Of a stretch of DNA of 64,000 nucleotides, positions 31,231-41,170 are shown piece after piece. The stretch covers positions 5,890,001 to 5,954,000 of the forward strand of contig CAUWAG010000020.1 of assembly GCA_963556695.1 (NCBI GenBank), given 5' to 3'. A model generated the notes under the pieces. The model was not told where the DNA came from. It did no database searches and saw only the letters and a list, made by a program, of their open reading frames with translations. The translations under genes were made by a program, and so were the position numbers. Each line of letters opens with the position of its first letter. Positions within the stretch are counted from its first letter, which is position 1. This stretch comes from Anthostomella pinea (lineage: Eukaryota; Ascomycota; Sordariomycetes; Xylariales; Xylariaceae).

Positions 31231-34059
31231 TCAAGACTCGGGGGTCTTGTCAACAACAGGAGAGTCGAGGATCATGGCATCGGGATTCGTTGGGGATTTG
31301 GCCTCTTCCATGATGGCAACTGGCGGCTTCAGCGACGTTGCTGGCTTTGCGGCTGCTGCTTTGTTCATCCTGCTCCTGGTGTAGTCGCTCAGACTCAACT
31401 TCTTCTTCACCGGACTAGGATGGACGGCAGCACCACTGACAGGCCCTGGTACAAACGGACTAGGAAGATTATTCGCCGAAAAGGGAGATTGGACGAGGTT
31501 TCCAGATGCCGAGAGCGGCGTCGTCGTTGAGGTAGCTGAAGTCGAGCTGTTGAAGGCTGGAACAGGAGGTAGCTGTACAAGCAGTTCGGGTGACTTGATC
31601 TTGGCACCGCCAGCAACCGACAAGAGCGCGACCGGGGAAACTTTGTTGGCTGTAGGTGATATTGACGGGCCCTCAGACATGGGTGCGTCCACCGGTTGTG
31701 CCGTTGTAAACATCTCAGCAGCCTCCATCCCTGGCTTCGGCGTTGCAGCGTTGGGGCTGAGAGAGTCTGTTGTAGGGGAGTCCAGGTCCATCTTCACCAG
31801 AGCAGTTGCTACAGACGTTGCTACAGACGATGGAGAAGCAGTCAAGGTCCTCCGTCGCTGCTCTTCTTCAGCTCGCAGGCGATGTCGACTCTCGAGTAAG
31901 CGTTTCGACAACGAGACAACTCGTCTTCTCGGCTTCGGGGACTGCCTGGAATTGGTGAACCACTCTCCATCTACTGGGTCTGTCTGAACGGCAGCATCAC
32001 AGTACTCGGGGCGAGGACCTTGAGACGAGTGCCGCGAAGGGATAGGGACGAACTCAGGGGGGCCTTGTTTCTTGAACGGATTCGCCGGGTTTGGAGAGAT
32101 CGCGCTAGTCGGCGATATTGACACGCTTGCCGTAGTGCCAGCGTTTACATAGCGACGATCTGAAACTCCAGTGGGGTTACCACCGTGACTGGAGTGCTTC
32201 TGTCTTTCGCTACCGTCGGGTGCGTTGCTCTTCGATTTTGTGGTCGTGCTGGAGCTGTTGGTGCCATCCGAAGTGCGCTTCTTCTTTCTTGGCGGCTGCT
32301 GTTCCATGCGACGAAAAGAGTCTTCGACCATTTGCACTTTTCGCTTGTCTCGGTCCGTGGGCTGTGTCAGTATGCCGAGTGTATCGAGCGAGCCCTGGCG
32401 TCCAGTACCGGGAGTTTCATCACGACTTGGTGGTTTACTTCGAGAGGACCCAGAGTCATTATCAAGACCATCCTCTGCATGACCCTCACTAGGTGCGCGA
32501 CTATTTGTCGCATGGCCAGTGCTTGTTGGTGAGGTGTTGGCCTTCTGTTTGCGGGACCTCTTCTGCTTGGGATTCCTTTCCTTGGCGTGTGACCTGACGA
32601 TATACGTTCGATGGAAGCGAGCAAATGCACACTCGGGTCCAAGATCGCAACCACAGCCACCGTATTCAGAAAGAATAGTGTGGACCCAAGAGGCAATGCT
32701 CTGGTAAGTCTCGATTTCCCTGTCGTTGTATTCCGGTTGTGCGTCAGACTCGTCACTCAGGCCAAGTAGTTGGTGCCATTGGGGCCCGACATCCTTCTGG
32801 AGTCTGAAAGTCCAAGGGATTGTTATTTGCTCGTGGGGTGCTATCCGACGGTCGCTCACAAGCCAAAAGTGGTATTCAGAGCCGTCCGATAGGAATGTGG
32901 CCAACTCCGCGTTGGGCTTACAGCTCCTCCGTACGTATCGAGCCAATGATCCCTCCTTCCGGGTGTCGATATATATTGGTAGTACGGGGTGAAAGAAGAC
33001 AAATGGCAGAGGTGAACTAACGTCCTGCCAATGATTATTGGGGTCCTCGCAGTAGTTCTTCTGGATGCCGATCTGACCGTTGAGTTCAATCAACGGGGTG
33101 TCCTTGTCAATCGCATTTCGTGTTGTCAGATGTCGGTAGTGAACGACTGTCTCTGGTCCGACTTGAAGCTTCTTGAATTCAACTTCTGGGACAGCTTTGA
33201 TCGAATCGATATTAGACGGCAGAGATTGGAAGACGTCAGCAAATTCGCAATCAGCATCCCGTCGCAACTTATCACGATCCCGCAACCAGAGAGACAAGAC
33301 GTTAGAAATGATCAGATTGGCAAACGAATTCGACTGGACAATTGCCACGTTATGATCCTCCTTGTAAAGATTGAGAAAGCCACTGGAGTAATTGTGAATC
33401 TCGATTTCGTAGGGAACATCTGGAGGTGTATTGGCAGGACTGGGCGGATGACCGTGGGGATTGCCCATCTTTTGGCCGTAGGAGGGACTCTGCTTTGGGT
33501 TATGTGCGCTGATGGATTGGCTCGGCCGGTGTGAACTTTTGGACTTCTTGTGTTGATGTGCAGGGGCGGATTCGTGCGGTTGTTTCGTATTGGAGTCGGA
33601 GCTACTGTGGCCATTTAAGGCTAGGTCGTTGGGCTTGGTAGTCTTCTTCTTCTGGCCCTTGGGGAGGGGTCTCTTAGTTTTCCTCTCCGGTACCTCGGTT
33701 GGATGGACTCTGTTCTGCCGTAACCTTTGCTGCCGCTCCATGGCACGCTGACGATCAAGCGGTCGCGGTTTGCAGTCGACACAGGAATGAGCGAAATCCT
33801 CTCGCAAAGCCTCCTCGACGTTATATGGATAGTAGCACTCGATGTGTTGCCACGAGTCGCATATCTCGCAGTATATTGTATTCCCGTCATCGTCAGTGAA
33901 GTCGCATATACACTTGATGGTATATGGTTCCTCCTCGACCGGCGCCTGGGGTTTGCTGGGACCATGATGTAGATGGGCAGGTGTGGTGTTGGGACTGAAG
34001 ACGGCCTTCTGACTCGGAGTCAATGTCTGCGTTAGGAGCGAGGGAAGCTTTTCTGTCAT
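31231..34059 (-). CDS. SET3: PHD finger and SET domain protein, Set3-type
   Basis: Intronless, 942 residues, ATG 34059. A PHD finger spans about residues 50-96 with the C4HC3 pattern (Cys50, 52, 64, 67, His72, Cys75, 93, 96), which in this family reads methylated H3K4. A SET domain lies at about 300-420 (VVHYRH, RYVRRSCKPNAE at 375-385, EQITIPW). In yeast, Set3 is the scaffold of the Set3C histone deacetylase complex and lacks clear methyltransferase activity. That the domain here is non-catalytic is inferred from the family. The remaining halves are basic, Ser/Pro-rich and disordered, longer than in yeast (751 residues). The pyrimidine-rich upstream region is a likely promoter. Intact. Confidence 0.93.
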   Translation of the reverse strand: MTEKLPSLLTQTLTPSQKAVFSPNTTPAHLHHGPSKPQAPVEEEPYTIKCICDFTDDDGNTIYCEICDSWQHIECYYPYNVEEALREDFAHSCVDCKPRPLDRQRAMERQQRLRQNRVHPTEVPERKTKRPLPKGQKKKTTKPNDLALNGHSSSDSNTKQPHESAPAHQHKKSKSSHRPSQSISAHNPKQSPSYGQKMGNPHGHPPSPANTPPDVPYEIEIHNYSSGFLNLYKEDHNVAIVQSNSFANLIISNVLSLWLRDRDKLRRDADCEFADVFQSLPSNIDSIKAVPEVEFKKLQVGPETVVHYRHLTTRNAIDKDTPLIELNGQIGIQKNYCEDPNNHWQDVSSPLPFVFFHPVLPIYIDTRKEGSLARYVRRSCKPNAELATFLSDGSEYHFWLVSDRRIAPHEQITIPWTFRLQKDVGPQWHQLLGLSDESDAQPEYNDREIETYQSIASWVHTILSEYGGCGCDLGPECAFARFHRTYIVRSHAKERNPKQKRSRKQKANTSPTSTGHATNSRAPSEGHAEDGLDNDSGSSRSKPPSRDETPGTGRQGSLDTLGILTQPTDRDKRKVQMVEDSFRRMEQQPPRKKKRTSDGTNSSSTTTKSKSNAPDGSERQKHSSHGGNPTGVSDRRYVNAGTTASVSISPTSAISPNPANPFKKQGPPEFVPIPSRHSSQGPRPEYCDAAVQTDPVDGEWFTNSRQSPKPRRRVVSLSKRLLESRHRLRAEEEQRRRTLTASPSSVATSVATALVKMDLDSPTTDSLSPNAATPKPGMEAAEMFTTAQPVDAPMSEGPSISPTANKVSPVALLSVAGGAKIKSPELLVQLPPVPAFNSSTSATSTTTPLSASGNLVQSPFSANNLPSPFVPGPVSGAAVHPSPVKKKLSLSDYTRSRMNKAAAAKPATSLKPPVAIMEEAKSPTNPDAMILDSPVVDKTPES

Positions 34060-37000
34060 AATCTGAAGTACACCTCACGAGGTGAGATGTAGAATGGGAG
34101 CCAGGCAGGTGAAGGGTTTTATTGTAAGGGCCCGAATGGCATGACGGCGAATCGTGACCGACGCGCCTGCAGCCTGCTTCCGGAGTGTTGTAAGATGCCA
34201 GACTATACCGCGGGAGGGTCATGCGTCGCGGTCGCAGTATCGCATCAGATGGTGGTGGTGAGAACGGTATGATTATTGAAGAGGTGGGACTCGAGATGCG
34301 CGGTGTCGTGGACACAAAGAACGAGGTGGGGACAATAGAGAACTCGCGATCGTCAACAGGACCGACAAGAGAACGCGGTCGTGAAAGTATGAGTTACAAG
34401 AAAACGACGTGCCACGATGGCGAGTGTTGGGTAAAGATGCGGGAAGATATTGTGACAGTTGGCTAAGAGCGTCGTGGCGACAGACAGGAAACAACAAATT
34501 CGAGCTTTTCGGTGTGCGAGGTGGAATAATGCGCCTCGGGGAAGAATGGAATTGAAGCGGATCGAATGATAGAGGCGGGCCTGTATTGTCGTAAGATTGA
34601 CGTTGGTGGGTGGTTCGAAGGCGTCGAGGCGTCTGGACGGGAGGGAATGGTCTTCGTCGGTGTCGAGTGTCGAGCGTCTCGTTGGGAAAGGAGGACTTGA
34701 GGGATGGGAGAGAATGGCGAGAATGGGTGAATGGGTGGATGGGTGAGGAGAGAGGGAGAGGAAGGGAAAGAGCAATGCGCACCAAGCAAAACAGCAATCG
34801 AGACGAGATTGCCTAGTAGGGACTAGCTGGGTGACGGGCGGAGAGCCCTGGCACGCCTGGAGGGTGCTGGGTGAGCATTGAGAGTGGGCACAGAGGGCAG
34901 AGAGGGCAGCCCAGTGAGAGAGCGCGCCTGGGCAACTGGGTGGGTGCGTGCAGCTGACTGCAGCAACGCCTGTATTCATTGCCAGACCCGTCGCCCCCGC
35001 CCTCTGCTGCCAAGTCTCTTGAGCTTGAAGAGGTGAGAGGTGGTACGTGCGTGCATCGGCACCAGGTTGGTCATGGTCCACGGCCAGTCCATGTCAAGTT
35101 GCCATGGGACGGGTGAGAGGACCAGAGGTGATGGAATTGAGGGAAGCAAATGGGTGCAGGCAGGTGGGAGAGAGCTGCAGCGCAGTGGCAGCGCAGCACA
35201 GGGCAGCACAGGGGACAGCCAGCCAGTACAGGCCCTGTAGGTACGGGGTGTCCCAGAGCTTGTACTCGCTGTCGTCCGCTAGAAGCAGCCTAGCCGTGGC
35301 GGGATTGGAACCCTCGGGCCAGGCGGGGAAGAGGGGGGAGGGGGGATAAGGTAACAGAGAGAGGTTCACCCACCTTCATCATCAAGATCAATCACCACCA
35401 TCCTTGGGATTAGCTCAAAGCAAAATGAAGGAGATGTGGTGTCAGCCGACAAAACGAGAAAGAGAGAAAATGAATGATGACTGGAATAGATAGATGCATA
35501 GTCTATTGGAGTTGATGACGATGTCGTACATTCTCAGCTTGGAGATGAGTGATAATAACAGATAATACCATGACAGCGAGAATGATAATGAAAAACAAAC
35601 ACATGGGAAAGAGGCAGTACCATCAACCGAGTTCATGTTGATTTGGTTGGGGAGAGGCGGGAGGAGCAAAGCGTGCGAGGGAAAAACAAAGGGCGCCCGC
35701 CTCCTTGCTGGCTCCTGCAGGCCACCTGGCAGAGGAGAGGCGAGAGCAGGAGAGAGGCGAACGTCCGGCGAGTGGAAAGGGGGGACGGGAGCTGGAGGGC
35801 AGGAGAGTTGCATGTGGTAAAGCGAAAGAGGGCTGGAGTTGACGCGAGAGAGAGAGAGAGAGAAAGCCACTCACAGAGTCACAAGAGTCACAATGCAGCC
35901 GGAAAGGGCGCTAGACCCCGAGGAGAGTGGCGGATCCCAAGGGCGCACCAAGTCTGCCAATCAAACGCCGTGTTCAGCTGCAGTTGGATCCTTGTCTTCA
36001 ATGTGGCAGGGAGCCCCTCATTCCGGTGTGACTCCATTCCACCGTTGCCGGCCGCACTTTGTTCGATGTCTGACATTCCGCAACATTGGACATCCCAGGC
36101 GTCTAGCAGCTGAGTAGCGGCACCAAGGCTGCAATTGGGACACTCTGGATCCGACCAGCGGACACCACCGTTTCCGGCCCCGGCGATCACCTGGAGTACG
36201 GTGAGATGCCATCATAAGGTATGTAGGTAGGTTATCTGCAGCCAGGCAAGCGACTCGGACAAGGGGAATGGACTGGCGACTATGGTCTTGCTGAACGGTA
36301 CAGTCTTCGTCTCGAGCTACTCTGGCTGCCTTCTGTATTCTTGAGGTCGCCGTCGTTGCAAGCAAGCGATGCGATATCGGTGTGGCCAATCTGGAAGTGA
36401 GCGAGCATCGTGCTAGGGACGTACATTGTGGGAGGTTGTATGGTGGTAGCAAATCTCAGCAGAGACGGCGTGAGACTCGTGAGCAAGGTTAGGTACGGTA
36501 CCTAGGTAGGTATGCAGAGGTAGCAGGTCGGAGCACACAGTAGGGTAGGCAGATAATAGGCGGTAGATAGCTTCACCAATGTGCCGACGATGCTATGTCT
36601 GCTGCCCGTGATGGGTGTTGCAATATGAGGGAGAAGAATTTATGTCATGACGAAGCAACGGCAGAGGGAGCCTGGTCACAATGCAACGACAAGTCTTGTA
36701 ACCAGCCGGTATCGACCCACCCCTGACACAGTGTCACCACGGATGGATGACTGGAGGTGGATGAAAACACGCGGGCGGGCGGTTCGAGCCTCAGCCAACA
36801 GGACACTGCGCGGAGAAAGCCATTGTAGAGGAGGACTGGGGCTGCCGTGTCCGCATTCTCTCGGATTGATGCCACCGAGTTTCGAACTTTCGGATCTCTC
36901 TGCCTTGCCTTCGAGGGCGATAGTAAACAACATTCCCATTCCCGTTCGCTTGGGTGTGCGTCACTGATAGGACGGACACCTGTGTAACGAGCGCTGGCTG

Positions 37001-38177
37001 GCTGCAGCAATACCGCCATGGCTTTTCCCGGTGGAGGGGTTCCAATCCTCATCAGTCAGGCATGGGTCATGTGCTCTCCATCTCCAATTGCATCGACGGA
37101 CAGCTTCCATCATCCGCATGGCAGTCTGTGTACTCGCGTGTGAATGACGATAGACTTGGACCTGAGAGAGATAAGGGGTTTCATCAGTAGAAACGGCGGA
37201 TCTCGATTTTGCCAGCCGAGCCGGAGCTTGCTGACACGAAACAGGCCCAGCGTCTGATCCCCGGGCCACTCTGCGATAAGCTGATAGAGGAACAGCTATT
37301 AGCCTTTCTTCTCCTTTTTCTTTTTTGGCTCTATGGCAGTTAGAGTTAGCTTGAACTCTATTGCTACCATCGTGATGGTGACATGGTGTGGCCGTATCGG
37401 CTAGTCAATGAAGTCTCGCGGGTTTCGTGGCGTACCTCTCTCGAATGCGCCATATGATCGCGTGAGGGGGAAGATTCTTTCGAAATGCACAACCTTGCGT
37501 CTGCAAGCTGGATGGTTGGATGGATGCCTGGGTGGCTGCTCACTTGTGCTGCTGCAGCTGGGGATGTCTTCACCGCTTATTGAGCGAGCCCGTCCTGTGT
37601 ACGTACGTATGTGTGCATGTTTACGGATGTAGGGAGCTGCTCCAAGCAAACAGAGGACCGGGAGAAGGGGACTTGTGTTGGTTGGAACGTTCCAAAGAGC
37701 CGACGGTTTATTACTGGTCTTAAGATCATCAGCTGGTCACGATCTTGGTCCGGGATGCATGCATCGTGTGGCTATGCTGCAGTACCTAAGTTTATCAGTA
37801 AAACAAATCACCCTCTTGTTGTTGTAGCCTGTGAGGGGAGGAGACGAGGGAGGACAGCCTGCATTTGACCACGAGAACCTCGGCTTTGCCGCGCAAGAGA
37901 CTACAGGTGATGAACGCAGCCTGCAATGATGATAGCATTTCCGGGTCGAGGGACATCGCTTCCACCAAACCCCGCGCCCCGTCCTGTGTCATCGTACGCC
38001 GGCAATGCAGAATGCCACCTCAGGCAAGCAAGCAATGATTCGCTGGACAGCAGTCGCCGGAGTTGCTGTAAACGAGTGGTGAATCGCGCATGTATCTGTT
38101 GCGTAGCCCAGCAACGGGAGGCAGGCCACGATCTGATAAAAGTCACTCACTCGTGCAGTCGCGCCAAAGACAATCAT
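34060..38177. other. Long gene-poor interval
   Basis: About 4.1 kb without a supported gene. 34,060-35,400 on the minus strand is C/T-rich and likely contains the SET3 promoter and leader. ORFs such as 34353-35081 and 35442-35870 (minus) are low-complexity Ser/Pro/Leu frames from CT-rich sequence. A GA microsatellite lies at about 35844-35861 and GGTACCTAGGTAGG tracts near 36490. No RNA gene is recognised. Confidence 0.5.
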
Positions 38178-38252
38178 TACCGCCTTTTCCAGGCAACATT
38201 GCCAGCAAGTGGTCCGTGAGGAGTATTAAAGTGTTGCCTGGAAAAGGCGGTA
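38178..38252. repeat. Perfect 21-bp inverted repeat
   Basis: Arms 38178-38198 (TACCGCCTTTTCCAGGCAACA) and 38232-38252 are exact reverse complements around a 33-base spacer. A transcript would form a very stable hairpin. No flanking duplication is obvious. It may be a small foldback element or a structured RNA. Confidence 0.75.
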
Positions 38253-38352
38253 TTACTCGTGGTAGAGCTCAACAGGGCCGTCAACACAGTCAGAGTAAGC
38301 CACCAGCTTATCTTGCGGTTGGTTATTTCGTGCCTGTGGCACGAAATTTTTG

Positions 38353-38838
38353 GGAGCTCAAAACCCCCTCCCCTCAGGGCAGGAAGCCTGCATTGCACAT
38401 CGCGGCGCTGATTGCCCTGTATTATCCTTGGGGTTCGTATCGGTAGTAAGCTGCCTTTTGGCACCACTACGCGTTGGCCACTGCAGGTTTCGCGAGGGTG
38501 GACATGTCACATACATTTAACAGCAGTGGCATCTACGTGACCAACGCAATTCGTCGTTCTACTTCTTCCTCATGGCACCACATACAATGGTGCTCAAGGA
38601 AGTTGGGCATTTGAAATCAAAGATTCCGACGGGCCAGTCCACGCACAACTTAAGAGATATGGTAGGAAGTCAACGGGCTATTCTTCCTCATGGCGGTGCT
38701 CAAGGCACCGCTCACAACGAAAAGGAAGTCGAGAGCAAAAATTGCGGAACGTACGATCCCAAAGGATAATACAGGGCAGTCCGCGCCGCGATGTGCAATG
38801 CAGGCTTCCTGCCCTGAGGGGAGGGGGTTTTGAGCTCC
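38353..38838. repeat. 87-bp inverted repeat pair, foldback-like
   Basis: Arm 38353-38439 and the reverse complement of 38752-38838 agree over 87 bp with only about five differences (shared core CCCTCAGGGCAGGAAGCCTG). The 312-bp centre contains a second, shorter duplication (TTCCTCATGGC followed by GGTGCTCAAGG at about 38567 and 38687). The layout resembles a nonautonomous foldback element. No coding frame is supported. Confidence 0.7.
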
Positions 38839-40104
38839 TCCCCTCGTTCCAAGGTAAGTATGAAGAAGAAAGAAAAGACAAGAGAGAGGGAGGGAGGGAG
38901 GACAGATATATATAAGAAAATGGGGACGGGGGAGAGGGCTGGCTGATTGCAATTCTGCCACTCAGCCATTCCACCACTAAGCCTAATATGGCATTTTCCC
39001 AAGGTGTCCTTCAGCCGTGCAGGTGGTCGGTGAATGGGAGATCTATTCATCCTGATCTGTTGACAGCACAATGGGACCTCCATTGTCCCAGCAACCCAAG
39101 TGGAGCCTCCACGGCGGGAGATAAGGTTGAGGCTCTGTTGCTGGATATACCTAATCCGGCACCAGCCCCCTCAACTCGGCCACTCACAGGCAAGCAACAG
39201 CGCTATACCTCCGCAGACCAGTCTAGACTGGAATAACCTTAATTCATATCAACTTCCTCCACTCAAGCCCCTTCGCCTCTGGCATAACATGTGATCCCCA
39301 GGCAATCTGTGGTGGTGAGCGAAGTAGCAATCGCGACTTAAAGAGCCATGTCGACGTTGGGCAGCAGCTCTATGAATATGCTCGCCAGTTGGTCCCGGCG
39401 AAAAAAGCGAGCACGAGAATCCCGCTGGCCACAATGACATAGGCACGGGGCCAAATGATGGCAACAAGGTCATCCGTGCGAGCAGCACAGGACGTGGGGA
39501 TTTGAAGCCATGGAGCAGCAGGAAGAGAAACACGGGAGCCCTCCAAGGCATTCCTTGAAGATAACGCCGTGCGTGCCTTCATCGTTGAAGACTCCCGATA
39601 CTTGTGTTCCTCCGTATCAAGTTTGATACGGCAGCATGCCCATCAGTACGACCCTTCTGCCGCGGTTCGCCGGCAGCCAACTGGTCATCACCTGCTGCAG
39701 TGGTGATACCAATCCCTCTGGCCATTCTGAGTGGATCACGGAGAGCTCTGCGCTTGCTTCTGTCTTCGGCTGCTAGAAGGCTTCGGTTCGGTGCTCGCCG
39801 TGGTGTGACTACCACGCGATTCGGTGCTCCCTCCGATCGGAAGACTTGCGCCTCGCTTGAGAGGGCTAGGGCTCGGGTCGGTACTCGCCGTTGTACGACT
39901 GCCAGGCGATTCGGTTTCGCTCATTCCTCACCCTCATTCGCGAACGATTAGGCTGCTGAGGAAGGCTCTCTTCGATGACATGCCACGCACTGATCTGCGC
40001 GGTGGTCTTCAAGGTGATGATCGCGGGGGCTCGATCAACGCGTTGCTTCGCGCCGCAGAGATTGCTACGAGCGCCGTGGGCTTCAGGCTGATCACTCTGG
40101 TTTT
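38839..40104. other. Intergenic, repeat-derived coding-like sequence
   Basis: No supported gene. Minus-strand frames at 39579-39924 read as Ser/Thr/Pro-rich repeats (TESRGSHTTAST and SPGSRTTAST), probably an eroded low-complexity gene or repeat. A GA-rich tract lies at 38866-38900. Confidence 0.4.
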
Positions 40105-40608
40105 CTGGCGCTCTGGATGACGCGCTTTGAAGCCATCCCCGCTGGCAACGCCCTCAAGCTCGCTGTTCCACTCGCCATACTCTAGCGGTGGTGTCACGCG
40201 CTGCAGATGACTGCTGCGATCGCCATAGTCTTTAGGGGATTGAGGTGCTCGTGATGGCGACCTTGCTGACACGCTCTATTGGAGCCGTCTGGTGATGCCC
40301 TCAGGATCGCCGGCCACGCGTGCCGTGATCTGCGCCGTGGACCTGGGTTGTGAGGTATTCGTGGAGAGAACACTCACCCGCTCAGCTGGCGCCCTGGGGG
40401 ATGACGAGCTCTCAAGCCGCTTTTCCCTCGTTGGCGCCCTCTTGCAGTGCCACGGGCCGTGGTCTGCTCCGTGGACTTGAGGTGTGAGATATTCGCGGAA
40501 GGAGAGTACTCAGTCTTTTGGCGCCCTGGAGGACGCGCTCTGAAGCCGTCTTCCTTCTGCTCGGCGCCCTCGTCAGCGCCCTCGTCAGCGCCCTCGTCAA
40601 CGCTCCCT
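40105..40608. repeat. Decayed tandem repeat plus 12-bp minisatellite
   Basis: Three related blocks, CTGGCGCTCTGGATGACG at about 40106, CTGGCGCCCTGGGGGATGAC at about 40386 and TTGGCGCCCTGGAGGACG at about 40519, each continue to a GCCGCTTTTCCCT-like end and GGCGCCCTC. Blocks two and three are also preceded by CCGTGGAC(C/T)T. A 12-bp unit CGTCAGCGCCCT is then repeated about four times at 40561-40608. Decayed coding repeat or minisatellite; origin unknown. Confidence 0.6.
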
Positions 40609-40799
40609 CACGAAGCCGAAGGCGGCGTGATGCTTACAAAACCAGCTCCAGGCACGCGCCGTAGCAACAGCCGTCAGCTGGGCCTCTCTGTTGATCTCCA
40701 GGCTCTGACTAGGCCAACTCAAGCCGTCAATGAGATGCTAGTAAGGAGGGAATCTACCCCTATTCCGCACGTACGAGGATTCCCGACCATCCATGTTAA

Positions 40800-40945
40800 T
40801 GGAATAAGCAGCCTAGAATAAGCATGTTTAATCTAATAAGCCATTCCGATGCTTATTCCAGAACGATTTATGCCACTTTTAATGAATGTGCCCTTTGGTT
40901 GCCGAACAAGGGGTGTATGGAAACTTTCGTAGGTTCAGTGTACGA
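40800..40945 (-). mobile_element. MITE-like family, degenerate copy 1
   Basis: Shares AATAAGC, CCATTCCGATGCTTATTCC and the end GGAAACTTTCGTAGGTTCAG with the copy at 51217-51425, same orientation. Truncated or strongly diverged; ends not fixed. Confidence 0.5.
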
Positions 40946-41170
40946 GCCTGAGCTTTTACCTACGATTCTACGTTTCCGAAAAACGAAGCACGAAGATCAC
41001 TTGAGTATTGACATGGAGGACTCTGGGTATCCCTTCAGGTATTATACTCTTACAAACAGCACGTATCCAGTGCCCAACTCCAACGCCAGTATCTATGAAC
41101 TCATGAACCTCTATCAAACTCAGGCATTGCCTATCCCGGCAAGAGCGTATATCCAGATGATATGGTTAGT

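Noticed and set aside
35442..35870. Long leucine/serine-rich ORFs upstream of SET3
   Set aside because: Product of pyrimidine-rich promoter DNA and a GA microsatellite; no domain.
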